From: Mimachlamys varia
Taxonomy: Eukaryota; Mollusca; Bivalvia; Pectinida; Pectinidae
Assembly (NCBI GenBank): GCA_947623455.1
Contig: OX392532.1
Span: 868,001-932,000 of the forward strand
Direction of reading: 5' to 3'
Length of the DNA stretch: 64,000 bases
Both the position numbers and the translations under genes were made by a program. Positions 1-38,976 of the stretch are shown in pieces (position 1 is the stretch's first letter; the number at the start of each line of letters is the position of its first letter). The notes beneath the pieces are model-generated. The model did not search any database. It was given only the letters and a program-made list of their open reading frames with translations, and was not told where the DNA came from.

Positions 1-3000
1 TAACTCAATATACCGTGGGGACAATGTGTACAATAAATCAATATATTGTGGAGACAATGTGTACAATAAATCTATAAACTGTGGGGACAATGTGTACAAT
101 AAATCAATATACTGTGGGGACAATGTGTACAAAAACTCAATATACCGTGGGGACAATGTGTACAATAACTCAATAATGTGTACAATAAATCTATAAACTG
201 TGGGGACCATGTGTACAATAACTCTATATACTGTGGGGACAATGTGTACAATAAATCTATATACTTTGGGGACAATGTGTACAATACAGCTATATACTGT
301 GGGGACAATGTGTACAATAAAACTATATACTGTGGGGACAATGTGTACAATACAGCTATATACTGTGGGTCAATGTGTGCAATAAAACTATATACTGTGG
401 GGACCATGTGTACAATAAAACTATATACTGTGGGGACAATGTGTACGATTCAGCTATATACTGTGGGGACAATGTGTACAATAAAACTATATACTGTGGG
501 GACAATGTGTACAATACAGCTACATACTGTGGGGACAATGTGTACAATACAACTATATACTTTGGGGACAATGTGTACAATGAAACTATATACTGTGGGG
601 ACAATGTGTACAATACAGCTATATACTGTGGAGACAATGTGTACAATACAGCTATATACTGTGGGGACAATGTGTACAATACAGCTATATACTGTGGGGA
701 CAATGTGTACAATACAGCTATATACTGTGGGGACAATGTGTACAATACAACTATATACTTTGGGGACAATGTGTACAATAAAACTATATACTGTGGGGAC
801 AATGTGTACAATAAAACTATAAACTGTGGGGACAATGTGTACAATACAGCTACATACTGTGGGGACAATGTGTACAATACAACTATATACTTTGGGGACA
901 ATGTGTACAATGAAACTATATACTGTGGGGACAATGTGTACTATACAGCTATATACTGTGGAGACAATGTGTACAATACAGCTATATACTGTGGGGACAA
1001 TGTGTACAATACAGCTATATACTGTGGGGACAATGTGTACAATACAGCTATATACTGTGGGGACAATGTGTACCATACAACTATATACTTTGGGGACAAT
1101 GTGTACAATAAAACTATATACTGTGGGACAATGTGTACAATAAAACTATATACTGTGGGGACAATGTGTACAATACAGCTATATACTGTGGGAACAATTT
1201 GTACAATACAGCTATATACTGTGGGGACAATGTGTACAATACAGCTATATACTGTGGGGACAATGTGTACAATACAACTATATACTGTAGGGACAATGTG
1301 TACAATAAAACTATTTACTGTGGGGACAATGTGTACAATACAACTATATACTGTGGAGACAATGTGTACACTAACTCTATATACTGTGGGGACAATGTGT
1401 ACAATAAATCTATATACTGTGGAGACAATGTGTACAATAAAACTATATACTGTGGGGACAATGTGTACAATACAGCTATATACTGTGGGGACAATGTGTA
1501 CAATACAGCTATATACATTGGAGACAATGTGTACAATACAGCTATATACTGTGGGGACAATGTGTACAATAAATCTATATACTGTGGGGACAATGTATAC
1601 AATAAATCTATATAATATGGGGACAATGTGTAACAAAAAATCTATATACTGTGGGGACAATGTGTACAATAAATCAATATATTGTGGGGACAATGTGTAC
1701 AATAACTCAATATACCGTGGGGACAATGTGTACAATAAATCAATATATTGTGGAGACAATGTGTACAATAAATCTTTAAACTGTGGGGACAATGTGTACA
1801 ATAAATCAATATACTGTGGGGACAATGTGTACAATAACGCAATATACCGTGGGGACAATGTGTACAATAAGTCAATAATGTGTACAATAAATCTATAAAC
1901 TGTGGGGACAATGTTTACAATAAATCAATATACTGTGGAGACAATGTGTACAATAAATCTATATAGTGTGGGAACTATGTGTACAATAAATCTATATACC
2001 GTGGGGACAATGTGTACAATAAATCTATATACTGTGGGGACAATGTGTACAATAAATCAATATACTGTGGAGACAATGTGTACAATAAATCTATATAGTG
2101 TGGGAACTATGTGTACAATAAATCTATATACTGTGGGGACAATGTGTACAATAAATCTATATACTGTGGGGACAATGTGTACAATAAATCTATATACTGT
2201 GGGGACAATGTGTACAATAAATCTATATACCGTGGGGACAATGTGTACAATAAATCTATATACTGTGGGGACAATGTGTACAATAAATCTATATACTGTG
2301 GAGACAATGTGTACAATAAATCTATATACTGTGGGGACAATGTGTACAATAAATCTATATACCGTGGGAACAATGTGTACAATAAATCTATATACTGTGG
2401 AGACAATGTGTACACTAACTCTATATACCGTGGGAACAATGTGTACAATAAATCTATAAACTGTGGGGACAATGTGTACAATGAATCAATATACTGTGGG
2501 GACAATGTGTACCATACAGCTATATACTGTGGGGACAATGTGTACAATAAAACTATATACTGTGGGGACAATGTGTACCATACAGCTATATACTGTGGGG
2601 ACAATGTGTACAATAAAACTATATACTGTGGGGACAATGTGTACAATAAAACTATATACTCTGGGGACAATGTGTACAATAAAACTATATACTGTGGGGA
2701 CAATGTGTACAATAAAACTATATACTGTGGGGACAATGTGTACTATACAGCTATATACTGTGGGGACAATGTGTACAATAAATCTATATACTTTGGGGAC
2801 AATGTGTACAATACAGCTATATACTGTGGGGACAATGTGTGCAATACAGCTATATACTGTGGGGACAATGTGTACAATACAGCTATATACTGTGGGGACA
2901 ATTTGTACAATAAAACTATATACTGTGGGGACAATGTGTACAATACAGCTATATAATGTGGGGACAATGTGTACAATACAGCTATATACTGTGGGGACAA

Positions 3001-6000
3001 TGTGTACAATACAGCTATATACTGTGGGGACAATGTGTACAATACAGCTATATACTGTGGGGACAATGTGTACAATACAGCTATATACTGTGGGGACAAT
3101 TTGTACAATACAGCTATATACTGTGGGGACAATGTGTACAATACAGCTATATACTGTGGGAACAATGTGTACAATACAACTATATACTGTAGGGACAATG
3201 TGTACAATAAAACTATATACTTTGGGGACAATGTGTACAATACAGCTATATACTGTGGGGACAATGTGTACAATAAAACTATATACTGTGGGGACAATGT
3301 GTACAATACAGCTATATACTGTGGGGACAATGTGTACAATACAGCTATATACTGTAGGGACAATGTGTACAATACAACTATATACTGTGGGGACAATGTG
3401 TTCAATAAAACTATATACTGTGGGGACAATGTGTACAATAAAACTATATACTGTGGAGACAATGTGTACACTAACTCTATATACTTTGGGGACAATGTGT
3501 ACAATAAATCTATATACTGTGGAGACAATGTGTACAATAAATCTATATACTGTGGGGACAATGTGTACAATAAATCTATATACTGTGGGGACAATGTGTA
3601 CAATAAAACTATATACTGTGGGGACAATGTGTACAATAAAACTATATACTGTGGGGACAATGTGTACAATAAATCAATATACTGTGGGGACAATGTGTAC
3701 AATAAAACTATATACTGTGGGGACAATGTGTACAATAAAACTATATACATGTACTGTGGGGACAATGTGTACAATAAATCTATATACTGTGGGGACAATG
3801 TGTACAATAAAACTATATACTGTGGGGACAATGTGTACAATAAAACTATATACTGTGGGGACAATGTGTACAATACAGCTACATACTGTGGGGACAATGT
3901 GTACAATACAACTATATACTTTGGGGACAATGTGTACAATGAAACTATATACTGTGGGGACAATGTGTACAATACAGCTATATACTGTGGAGACAATGTG
4001 TACAATACAGCTATATACTGTGGGGACAATGTGTACAATACAGCTATATACTGTGGGGACAATGTGTACAATACAGCTATATACTGTGGGGACAATGTGT
4101 ACAATACAACTATATACTTTGGGGACAATGTGTACAATAAAACTATATACTGTGGGGACAATGTGTACAATAAAACTATATACTGTGGGGACAATGTGTA
4201 CAATACAGCTACATACTGTGGGGACAATGTGTACAATACAACTATATACTTTGGGGACAATGTGTACAATGAAACTATATACTGTGGGGACAATGTGTAC
4301 TATACAGCTATATACTGTGGAGACAATGTGTACAATACAGCTATATACTGTGGGGACAATGTGTACAATACAGCTATATACTGTGGGGACAATGTGTACA
4401 ATACAGCTATATACTGTGGGGACAATGTGTACCATACAACTATATACTTTGGGGACAATGTGTACAATAAAACTATATACTGTGGGACAATGTGTACAAT
4501 AAAACTATATACTGTGGGGACAATGTGTACAATACAGCTATATACTGTGGGAACAATTTGTACAATACAGCTATATACTGTGGGGACAATGTGTACAATA
4601 CAGCTATATACTGTGGGGACAATGTGTACAATACAACTATATACTGTAGGGACAATGTGTACAATAAAACTATTTACTGTGGGGACAATGTGTACAATAC
4701 AACTATATACTGTGGAGACAATGTGTACACTAACTCTATATACTGTGGGGACAATGTGTACAATAAATCTATATACTGTGGAGACAATGTGTACAATAAA
4801 ACTATATACTGTGGGGACAATGTGTACAATACAGCTATATACTGTGGGGACAATGTGTACAATACAGCTATATACATTGGAGACAATGTGTACAATACAG
4901 CTATATACTGTGGGGACAATGTGTACAATAAATCTATATACTGTGGGGACAATGTATACAATAAATCTATATAATATGGGGACAATGTGTAACAAAAAAT
5001 CTATATACTGTGGGGACAATGTGTACAATAAATCAATATATTGTGGGGACAATGTGTACAATAACTCAATATACCGTGGGGACAATGTGTACAATAAATC
5101 AATATATTGTGGAGACAATGTGTACAATAAATCTATAAACTGTGGGGACAATGTGTACAATAAATAAATATACTGTGGGGACAATGTGTACAATAACGCA
5201 ATATACCGTGGGGACAATGTGTACAATAAGTCAATAATGTGTACAATAAATCTATAAACTGTGGGGACAATGTTTACAATAAATCAATATACTGTGGAGA
5301 CAATGTGTACAATAAATCTATATAGTGTGGGAACTATGTGTACAATAAATCTATATACCGTGGGGACAATGTGTACAATAAATCTATATACTGTGGGGAC
5401 AATGTGTACAATAAATCAATATACTGTGGAGACAATGTGTACAATACAGCTATATACTGTGGGGACAATGTGTACAATAAATCTATATACTGTGGGGACA
5501 ATGTATACAATAAATCTATATAATATGGGGACAATGTGTAACAAAAAATCTATATACTGTGGGGACAATGTGTACAATAAATCTATATACCGTGGGGACA
5601 ATGTGTACAATAAATCTATATACTGTGGGGACAATGTGTACAATAAATCTATATACTGTGGAGACAATGTGTACAATAAATCTATATACTTTGGGGACAA
5701 TGTGTACAATAAATCTATATACCGTGGGAACAATGTGTACAATAAATCTATATACTGTGGAGACAATGTGTACACTAACTCTATATACCGTGGGAACAAT
5801 GTGTACAATAAATCTATAAACTGTGGGGACAATGTGTACAATGAATCAATATACTGTGGGGACAATGTGTACCATACAGCTATATACTGTGGGGACAATG
5901 TGTACAATAAAACTATATACTGTGGGGACAATGTGTACCATACAGCTATATACTGTGGGGACAATGTGTACAATAAAACTATATACTGTGGGGACAATGT

Positions 6001-7410
6001 GTACAATAAAACTATATACTCTGGGGACAATGTGTACAATAAAACTATATACTGTGGGGACAATGTGTACAATAAAACTATATACTGTGGGGACAATGTG
6101 TACTATACAGCTATATACTGTGGGGACAATGTGTACAATAAATATATATACTTTGGGGACAATGTGTACAATACAGCTATATACTGTGGGGACAATGTGT
6201 GCAATACAGCTATATACTGTGGGGACAATGTGTACAATACAGCTATATACTGTGGGGACGATTTGTACAATAAAACTATATACTGTGGGGACAATGTGTA
6301 CAATACAGCTATATAATGTGGGGACAATGTGTACAATACAGCTATATACTGTGGGGACAATGTGTACAATACAGCTATATACTGTGGGGACAATGTGTAC
6401 AATACAGCTATATACTGTGGGGACAATGTGTACAATACAGCTATATACTGTGGGGACAATTTTCACAATACAGCTATATACTGTGGGGACAATGTGTACA
6501 ATACAGCTATATACTGTGGGGACAATGTGTACAATACAACTATATACTGTAGGGACAATGTGTACAATAAAACTATATACTTTGGGGACAATGTGTACAA
6601 TACAGCTATATACTGTGGGGACAATGTGTACAATAAAACTATATACTGTGGGGACAATGTGTACAATACAGCTATATACTGTGGGGACAATGTGTACAAT
6701 ACAGCTATATACTGTAGGGACAATGTGTACAATACAACTATATACTGTGGGGACAATGTGTTCAATAAAACTATATACTGTGGGGACAATGTGTACAATA
6801 AAACTATATACTGTGGAGACAATGTGTACACTAACTCTATATACTTTGGGGACAATGTGTACAATAAATCTATATACTGTGGAGACAATGTGTACAATAA
6901 ATCTATATACTGTGGGGACAATGTGTACAATAAATCTATATACTGTGGGGACAATGTGTACAATAAATCTATATACTGTGGGGACAATGTGTACAATAAA
7001 ACTATATACTGTGGGGACAATGTGTACAATAAATCAATATACTGTGGGGACAATGTGTACAATAAAACTATATACTGTGGGGACAATGTGTACAATAAAA
7101 CTATATACATGTACTGTGGGGACAATGTGTACAATAAATCTATATACTGTGGGGACAATGTGTACAATAAATCTATATACTGTGGGGACAATGTGTACAA
7201 TAAATCTATATACTGTGGGGACAATGTGTACAATAAAACTATATACTGTGGGGACAATGTATAAAATAAAACTATATACTGTGGGGACAATGTGATCAAT
7301 AAATCAAAATACTGTGGGGACAATGTGTATAATAAAACTATATACTGTGGGGACAATGTATACAATAAAACTATATGCTGTGGGGACAATGTATACAATA
7401 AATCTTTATA
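1..7410. repeat. 33-bp satellite with 3.36-kb higher-order structure
   Basis: About 220 head-to-tail copies of a 33-bp unit whose core is TATACTGTGGGGACAATGTG followed by TACAATA and a variable AAATC/CAGC/AAAC end. The array runs off the left edge of the window and decays around 7380-7410. Because 33 is a multiple of three, all frames show long artificial ORFs of 11-residue repeats on both strands; none looks like a real protein. Variant units recur in the same order at an offset of 3359-3360 bp, so about 480-3839 and 3840-7199 are two copies of a higher-order unit. Example: the odd insertion reading ctatatacatgtactg occurs near 3740 and again near 7100. Confidence 0.95.
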
Positions 7411-8499
7411 TTGTAAGGAGAACTCCCATATGTACTCAATTAACACGGATTTCACTGCACCACACATTTGTTTGTTCATGTTTGATGTGCTATATCGAGA
7501 TGCTATCGGAGGCATCACACGTATGTGTTCAGAACGACCTTTTTCACACGACATAACTACCTAGTACTACACATTACAGTAGCAAATCAACGCTTCAATG
7601 CATGGTATGTTCAAATTAAATTGAGCCAATTGTATCGAAACAATTTGACTTCTAAATTGTACTGTACTACAGTATGTATGCACAATCTTGCACAGCTTTT
7701 AACTTAGGATTGGTTTACCTAGTAATTTCATTAAACCGATTTTTTTTTTTTTGCTTTTATTGATCATATAATACACTATATATACCTAGCTGCCGATCAG
7801 ACTGAGCTATCTGGCCTCTTTGCCGTTATTACCGTCGTTTGAATCAGTTATACATGTAACACCTGTCGTGCAATTCAAACAATATGAAAATATGTATTTG
7901 GAATTATCGTGCTTTTCATTATCCAACAATATTATTTTTAAAAGAAATAGTTCAAATTTAAAAAAAGAAGTCTAGCCATGTATTGCATTCGGCTTTATTA
8001 ATATTGCGAAATTTTTATCAACAACAATATCATAGATTGCAACCACACCAGTGTTTATCAAAGAGTGGGATACCATTAAAGAGAACATGATCAAAGTCAA
8101 TGTACTTCTAAAAAGAGGGAAAGTCGATGGCTGATGGTATATATAACACGATATTCTCGTTGTGTCACTCGTTTCCAAAAGATTGTGCGCCATATTGGAA
8201 AAGGCTATTCAACGACAAAATAACCGTTGCCTACTCTTCTCCGAGTTTGTAAGTAAATATTACTTATTTAAAACTGGAAAAATGAACTGGTAATTTGTAT
8301 CTAAAGACGTAATTTCAGTACATATTTTGCTTTCAGTATTCGTGATATACCGTTCTGAATTGTCAGTAGCAAAAGTGGTGCCTTTTCCTGTATTTCTCAC
8401 GACTATAAGCAAGTTTAACGTCGTTATCTCGTTCAGAAGTATACGTATCCTTATATGACATAAATATGCTCTATAGTACAAAGGCAAAATTTCTTCATG
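7411..8499. other. unique AT-rich flank, nothing recognised
   Basis: Non-repetitive AT-rich sequence between the satellite and a palindromic repeat block. The short ORFs here have no recognisable motif and no matching splice context. No RNA gene or promoter could be supported. Confidence 0.6.
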
Positions 8500-8870
8500 T
8501 CAATTCAGATCAATTTCAGGTACATTTCAAGTCAAAATTTTCTGCTCAAATTGACCTGAAGAGAGCAAAAAAGCCAATTCAAGTCAATTTTTTGACCTGA
8601 AATTGACCTGAAATTCATGTCGATTTTACCTGAAATTCAGGTCAATTTCACCTGAATTTCAGGTAAAATTGACAGGTCAATTTGAGATCAAGATTTTTTC
8701 ATGTCAAATTGACCTGAATTTCAGGTCATTTTCAGGTCAATTTTAGGTCAAGATTTTTTCTGGTTAAATTGACCTGAATTTCAGGTCAATTTCATGTCAA
8801 TTTCAGGTCAATTTTAGGTCAAGATTTTTTTCTGGTCAAATTGACCTGAAGACATTTGCCTGTGTATGCC
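8500..8870. repeat. palindromic low-complexity block (GACCTGAAATT motif)
   Basis: The words TCAATTTCAGGTCAATTT and AAATTGACCTGAAATT alternate about a dozen times on both strands, so the block can fold into many nested hairpins. It has no coding frame. A longer subunit ending in AAGATTTTTTCTGGTCAAAT recurs at about 8690, 8750 and 8820, giving a local period near 65 bp. Confidence 0.75.
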
Positions 8871-10725
8871 TATTTGTTGTGATTGTTATCACTTTGAGGA
8901 CGCCCCTTCCAATAAATGGCATAAGCTTTATCCCAATATGTTAACTATTGATATAAAATGTAGTTCAGCCCCGAACTTTAAATCAGATTTGAACTTACAA
9001 ATGAAATATAATCAGTAAACGATATCCAAATTGGGGTGAGCAAATATTTTAATAGTTATTTAAGTCATTTCAAAAACATAACACAAAGCTACTCTAATGT
9101 TCATAAAATAAGAGTCCACTGTTTCATTTCAATATTAATCTGTAAATCAAATGGGTTTTTTTTGCTACAGGTAAAAGTAGTTACCTGTATCTTAATAATA
9201 TGAGCATTGTTTTATATTATGATGGTGCATTTTTCATGTGAATATGATTTGTGTCAAATTAATGTGTAAAATTAAAAATAACACCGACGTAACGTAATTT
9301 ATACTTTGGATGTAGTTAATTAATTGCCTATTAAGTAATTTTAATATGGTTAACCCATATGCCTCAACTACATGACATATTCAGAATGGCAACACTTTTC
9401 GCTAGCGATGTTTGACAGGTGCGAAGCCGGAAACGATTCGGTATAATCAGTGAGTTTGTACTCTATGATCTCCGCGTAAGGGTCAAATATATAAGTCCAC
9501 CAGAGTTTATACAACACGAGGTAAACTATGTTGTAGATTCTTTCATTACATAACCTACAATAAGCCTGCCGGAAGTGCCGAAGAACGTCTTCACACGTGT
9601 TTTACATTCACCCCAAAAGGAGAATTTACAATCGTTTAAAAACAATTTATCGTAACAGAAAAATATATGTTTTCGCTTTGCGACGATTAACCAAATAACA
9701 GTTGCCCTTACTGCATGCTTGAACCGAATTTAATTATTATTATTTTCGATATTTACTCAAGCCCCTAAGTGACTCGTATGGATATCTAAAAAGTTAATAG
9801 TTCAAACTAGTTTCCAGAGGAGCATATTTTGCTACATGCAACGGAAAGATGGTTTGATTTAAGAGATTTGACATAACGTCATAACTGTTCATACCGCAAA
9901 CGTTAAGATATTTGAATTGGCTACATAGTTTTGACGATTGGCGTTGGAACACCTGGTCTTATTCTTTTGTACTTTTACAAGGGTCTCAATGTAAATCTTT
10001 CCTTTGTTCTTATTTTGCCCCTGGTTTAATCTATTCTAAGTTCGGATTATAATTTTGTTAACGCTTCGGTATTCTCTAATTTATGTTCATTTGAGTGTGA
10101 TACGCAGCTTTCAAGGTCAGCCGCGGACAACAAAAATGAGTGGAATGATAATATTGGAAAAACAACCCAGAACAATAACAATTAGTCAGACGATACTCAA
10201 ACGGGAAGCTTAATGAACAATAACAATAAGTATTTACAACATTTGGTGAAAAGCCGTACAAACTAGGTCATGAGATAGTCACCCGATACATGCATGATAT
10301 ATATATTATTAACCATCAATAGAATATATCCGGAATGTCATTTTTTTGTATTGAAATCATTCGTCGCCGTATCTAGTTTCCGAAAATGGACTGAAAAAAA
10401 TAAGGAGAAGGTATATTACATAATAAAGAAAACCTCTCACATGGCCTACACATTACACACTGAATAAGGCGAACAAAGTAAAGGACCAATGTAAGTCAAC
10501 CACATTTGTCGGGGTGACTTTAAAACCTGAAATAACCCAAGTCACTCCGGAGTTACACAAGTGTATTGCGTAACGCCCTACCACACACTAAAGTATGTGA
10601 CGTGAAGTCACAGACAATAGTTCTGCGTTTAAATGCCCGACGATCGAGTAGGTATAGTACACTGTTTTAACGTCTGTAGTCATTTTGCAGTTTTCTGCAG
10701 AATAAAGCTGAAACTCCGACGAACA
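8871..10725. other. 5' flank of SLC6 gene 1
   Basis: Upstream region of the + strand transporter gene. It probably holds the promoter and 5' untranslated sequence, but I see no convincing TATA box, CpG-dense block or conserved element. An in-frame ATG at 10633 lies 31 codons before the chosen start. Confidence 0.5.
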
Positions 10726-35563
<24,838 letters not shown>

Positions 35564-35779
35564 AAATGGCACTTGCTATCGGTTCTCAACAGTCTGGTGT
35601 TTTACATAACATTTAAAATGGAAAATGTGTTCTGACGTTAAAGCAATTTAAGCAATAATCATTTGTCAATATTAACACTTTATTCTGTACCTTTATCATT
35701 AATTGCTATCAAAAATGAATGTCTGTACCATTGTATCATTCAAATTCAAATGACTGGTGCTTATTCAATGCAACTGGAG

Positions 35780-36360
35780 AAAACGAAATGAAAATATATA
35801 TATATTTCTCTCATATCTCGCCATGTTGGATAGGGTTTGCCATGCAAGAAAGCTATGTAAGAAAACTTACATAGCATATCACGCGACATGACGTCACAAT
35901 GGCCAAACAATGACGTGACGTCACGAATACGGTCAATTCCGATGCTGAAAAGAGAAAACGACGGCGTGATGAAATTGAAACCTTTCACAAAAAAATTACC
36001 ATAAACACCAGAAAAGTGAGATTAAATTTCATGAGCAAACGAAGTTTGCAAATATATAGTATGCTTAATCTCTCTGTCTAATTTATTTTCGCCAAAAAAG
36101 CCCAAGGAAAAAGTTGAAATTTTCAAAATGGTAGCCTTGAAAACATATTTTCATGTTTTTGTTTAGCTTATTCGGGTAGTTGATATGAGAGAAAAAGACT
36201 CTTTCGTGACCAAAGGTGTAAGATAGGGAAATTCCACCCTCGGGGTTTTCAAATTTGGCAAAACCCTCGGCAAAGTCTCGTGTTTTACCAAATTTGAAAA
36301 CCCCTCGGGTGGAATTTCCCTATCTTACATACCTGGTCATGAAAGAGTCTTATAATATTT
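35780..36360. mobile_element. repeat element with fold-back core at 36196-36351
   Basis: From 36196 to 36351 the sequence is a near-perfect inverted repeat. AGACTCTTTCGTGACC and TAGGGAAATTCCACCCTCGG on the left return as CCTCGGGTGGAATTTCCCTA and GTCATGAAAGAGTCT on the right, with arms of about 65 bp. The left part (35810-35900) is an inverted relative of 24460-24560. Probably a non-autonomous DNA element in the intergenic space. Confidence 0.7.
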
Positions 36361-38320
36361 CAACAATTTTGGTGATGTTTTAAATTTGATTTTGCTTCAT
36401 TATATTATAGATAGAAACTGAATAATGTTTTCTAACACTGCCTTCCGTTGTAATTTGCATATAATTATATACATATATATATTGTTTTGTAGATTTGTAT
36501 CTTATAGTTTAATTTGGTAGTTTTACCGACGACTTGTGTTCCTTTGTTTGACCAATTCCATCTATCGCGATCTCTTTATTCGAACTGTAAAAGAACCGGC
36601 TAGTATCTTTACAGATCTTCCCCATTATTTATTAGATATATATTGTATATTCTAGCATATAACGTATACATAGTCTGTTTCACAATTAATATGTATTTTA
36701 CAAGCTTTACCAAATCTCAAAAGTGTATGTGAAAGAAGAACGTATACGGATCAGATGTACGTTTTTGTTTTTCGAAAGCACTGTCAACTCAACCACACTT
36801 CGTCCGTCAAACCATGCTCTTCGTCTTCTTTGATGGTGTCGTATTTCTTTTTGTTTGTCAGATGCATCTGTTCCTATCTTTCAATAGTCTCTTTCATCTT
36901 CTTTATTGTCTAGTCTTTTGACTCCTGTTTTCGTCAGCCAATAATTTGTTTACCGCGGCTACCTGACATTTGCGCTTCCGGTTCTATTTTTATACTATCA
37001 ATCACGTGATTTTTTTTTCGAATCATATGACCACTATCCTGCGCCCGGTTCCGTGCCGATTCGCAAGAAAACATAAGAAATGTTTTTTTAACATAGAAAA
37101 CGATAACAAAATATAACTATGGTACTGATTGATATTAAATAAATATGTTATTGTTTGATATTCTGAACTGTTTAGGTTAAGCAAATTATAGAAAATGCTT
37201 CATGTCGTACCATGTTGAGATTCCTATAATTAGTCGAATGACGGTGTCGAAATTGAGCAGACGAGCACCAAATTGAGAGAAAAATGCCGTTTTAAGGTAC
37301 ATCCCGGTTAATTGACTCAACTGAGACCTTGATTTTCCTTCTTAGAATAACATTTGCCTTCAGAAAATGTATTTCATTTAGAAATTGGTCCAAACACGAG
37401 CTAATTATTATTATTATGTAAGAATATGTTTTAATAAGCGATAGTTCTCCAACTGTAGCTGACAGGAAGAAGATAGCAACGTCTCCAATCTAGGGTCAAT
37501 ATTTTTTCTTTTCAATAAGGTTATGAAGACAACACTTAAAATCAAACGATGTATTTTCAAAGTGTTTTCCAGAGTATTCAAACAATGTATTTTTAAAGAT
37601 AATAAGAGTATCATGTTCCCCAGTTAAATTCATTTTTGTCAGGTATCCGAGACTATTGTGAAATAAAACATTGACTGTGATGGTGTTTTTGTTTTGTTTA
37701 GTTACCCATCTCCAGTTAATGCCCAGCGCAGCAAGAGTAAAGACACCTTACCTAAGTAACTGATCATACCAACAACACAAAAACATACTATACGAATACA
37801 TACAAAATGTGCGTTCTAGAAAAGTGGTCTTGAACACACATTTGCTGTAAACAGTTAAAGTCATGTGGTATGAAGATAGCATATGCAGAACTGTTTATGC
37901 AATGTATAAAACCGCTAATGCAACGTACAAATACGGTTCGACCCCACTGTTTTATTGTGGATCACCGGATGTGACATCACACGATCCGAAAATACAAAGA
38001 TTGATCAAAACAAGTCACGCATGGAAGCAAATTGTTAAATGATATTACTAGGTATGTAAAAAAAATAAAGCAAAAGCAATCAGAACACGCTGTAGTGCTC
38101 CCATTTTTATAATAAACGCAAACAGGTGTTTTTTAAACATAAAACAATATACGGTTATTTGGATTGTAAATTGTTTGTTGTGTAAAATTGTACGATCAAA
38201 CTTGGTTTCCTTCAATAACGCAGGTTGGAAATAACAAATCCCTATACAAAAAAAATCAGGTATATCAATGGTTGTACGTGCAAAGGTAGAAAACAACATC
38301 TCAGCAGCATTGTACACATA
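36361..38320. other. intergenic space between the convergent genes
   Basis: AT-rich, with short ORFs only. No gene, RNA or clear polyadenylation signal that I would assign. Confidence 0.55.
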
Positions 38321-38324
38321 TATT

Positions 38325-38329
38325 ATGAC

Positions 38330-38360
<31 letters not shown>

Positions 38361-38469
38361 GTGGTGATGATGGTGGTGATGATGATGGTGATGATGATGA
38401 TGGTGGTGGTGATGGTGGTGGTGGTGATGATGATGATGATGATGGTGGTGGTGATGATGATGGTGATGA

Positions 38470-38501
<32 letters not shown>

Positions 38502-38534
38502 ATGGTGATGATGATGATGATGAGGATGAGGATG

Positions 38535-38585
<51 letters not shown>
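38325..38585. repeat. (GAT)n/(GGT)n microsatellite
   Basis: About 260 bp of GATGATGGTGGT-type trinucleotides, giving artificial Asp/Gly, Met/Val and poly-His frames. Just downstream of the stop of gene 2. Confidence 0.95.
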
Positions 38586-38588
<3 letters not shown>

Positions 38589-38802
38589 AAACAAAAGGAA
38601 TCGGTAAAATGCATTATTACAAATAATAACCCATTTAATTAATAAAAAGGGCATATTAATTTTAATTCCAAATATATTTTTGCTTTCAATTAAATGAAGT
38701 CATGTTGCAGGCAATCAACAATTTGTGTCTTATACTCAAAGTTATTATGTATTGTATGTTTTTAATGCAGTATGAGGATACTGGTAACTAACATTTCTCC
38801 AT

Positions 38803-38976
38803 CTAAGTTTCCAAGGTGATATTAAAGTCCTTTCTTTGTTCATCACTTTTACCGATGAGGTTAAATAAAAACAGCTCTCTGAAGGATAACTTTTTTTCTC
38901 GCTGTACCAAGGGTACGTTGAGGTCTGGGCAGGCTGGACTCCAGTCAACTGTTGGAGTGGTAGATTCAGTGAAGCG
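38803..38976 (-). CDS. SLC6 gene 2 exon 14 (C-terminal tail)
   Basis: RFTESTTPTVDWSPACPDLN, then KKLSFRELFLFNLIGK and stop TAG at 38805-38803. The pattern RF..S..P..DW.P matches exon 14 of gene 1. Acceptor is TTTTTGCCTTGATAG on the - strand. The overlapping frame in other phases is a shadow. Confidence 0.85.
   Translation of the reverse strand, partial: RFTESTTPTVDWSPACPDLNVPLVQREKKLSFRELFLFNLIGKSDEQRKDFNITLET

Noticed and set aside
178..7295. Long ORFs of CGDNVYNKSIY-type 11-residue repeats as structural proteins
   Set aside because: All frames and both strands are open in stretches because of the 33-bp period; stops fall wherever a unit varies. This is satellite DNA.
1..7410. Left satellite as another exon-edge array
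   Set aside because: On the - strand the unit has an acceptor-like TTGTCCCCACAG, but no exon in the window matches it, so origin from a splice site cannot be supported here.
10633..10725. Upstream ATG as the start of gene 1
   Set aside because: It would add 31 residues rich in Cys and hydrophobic amino acids with no counterpart in gene 2; 10726 has the better start context.
38225..38654. Asp/Gly-rich and poly-His ORFs near 38.4 kb
   Set aside because: Same explanation: GAT/GGT microsatellite, no splice or start context.
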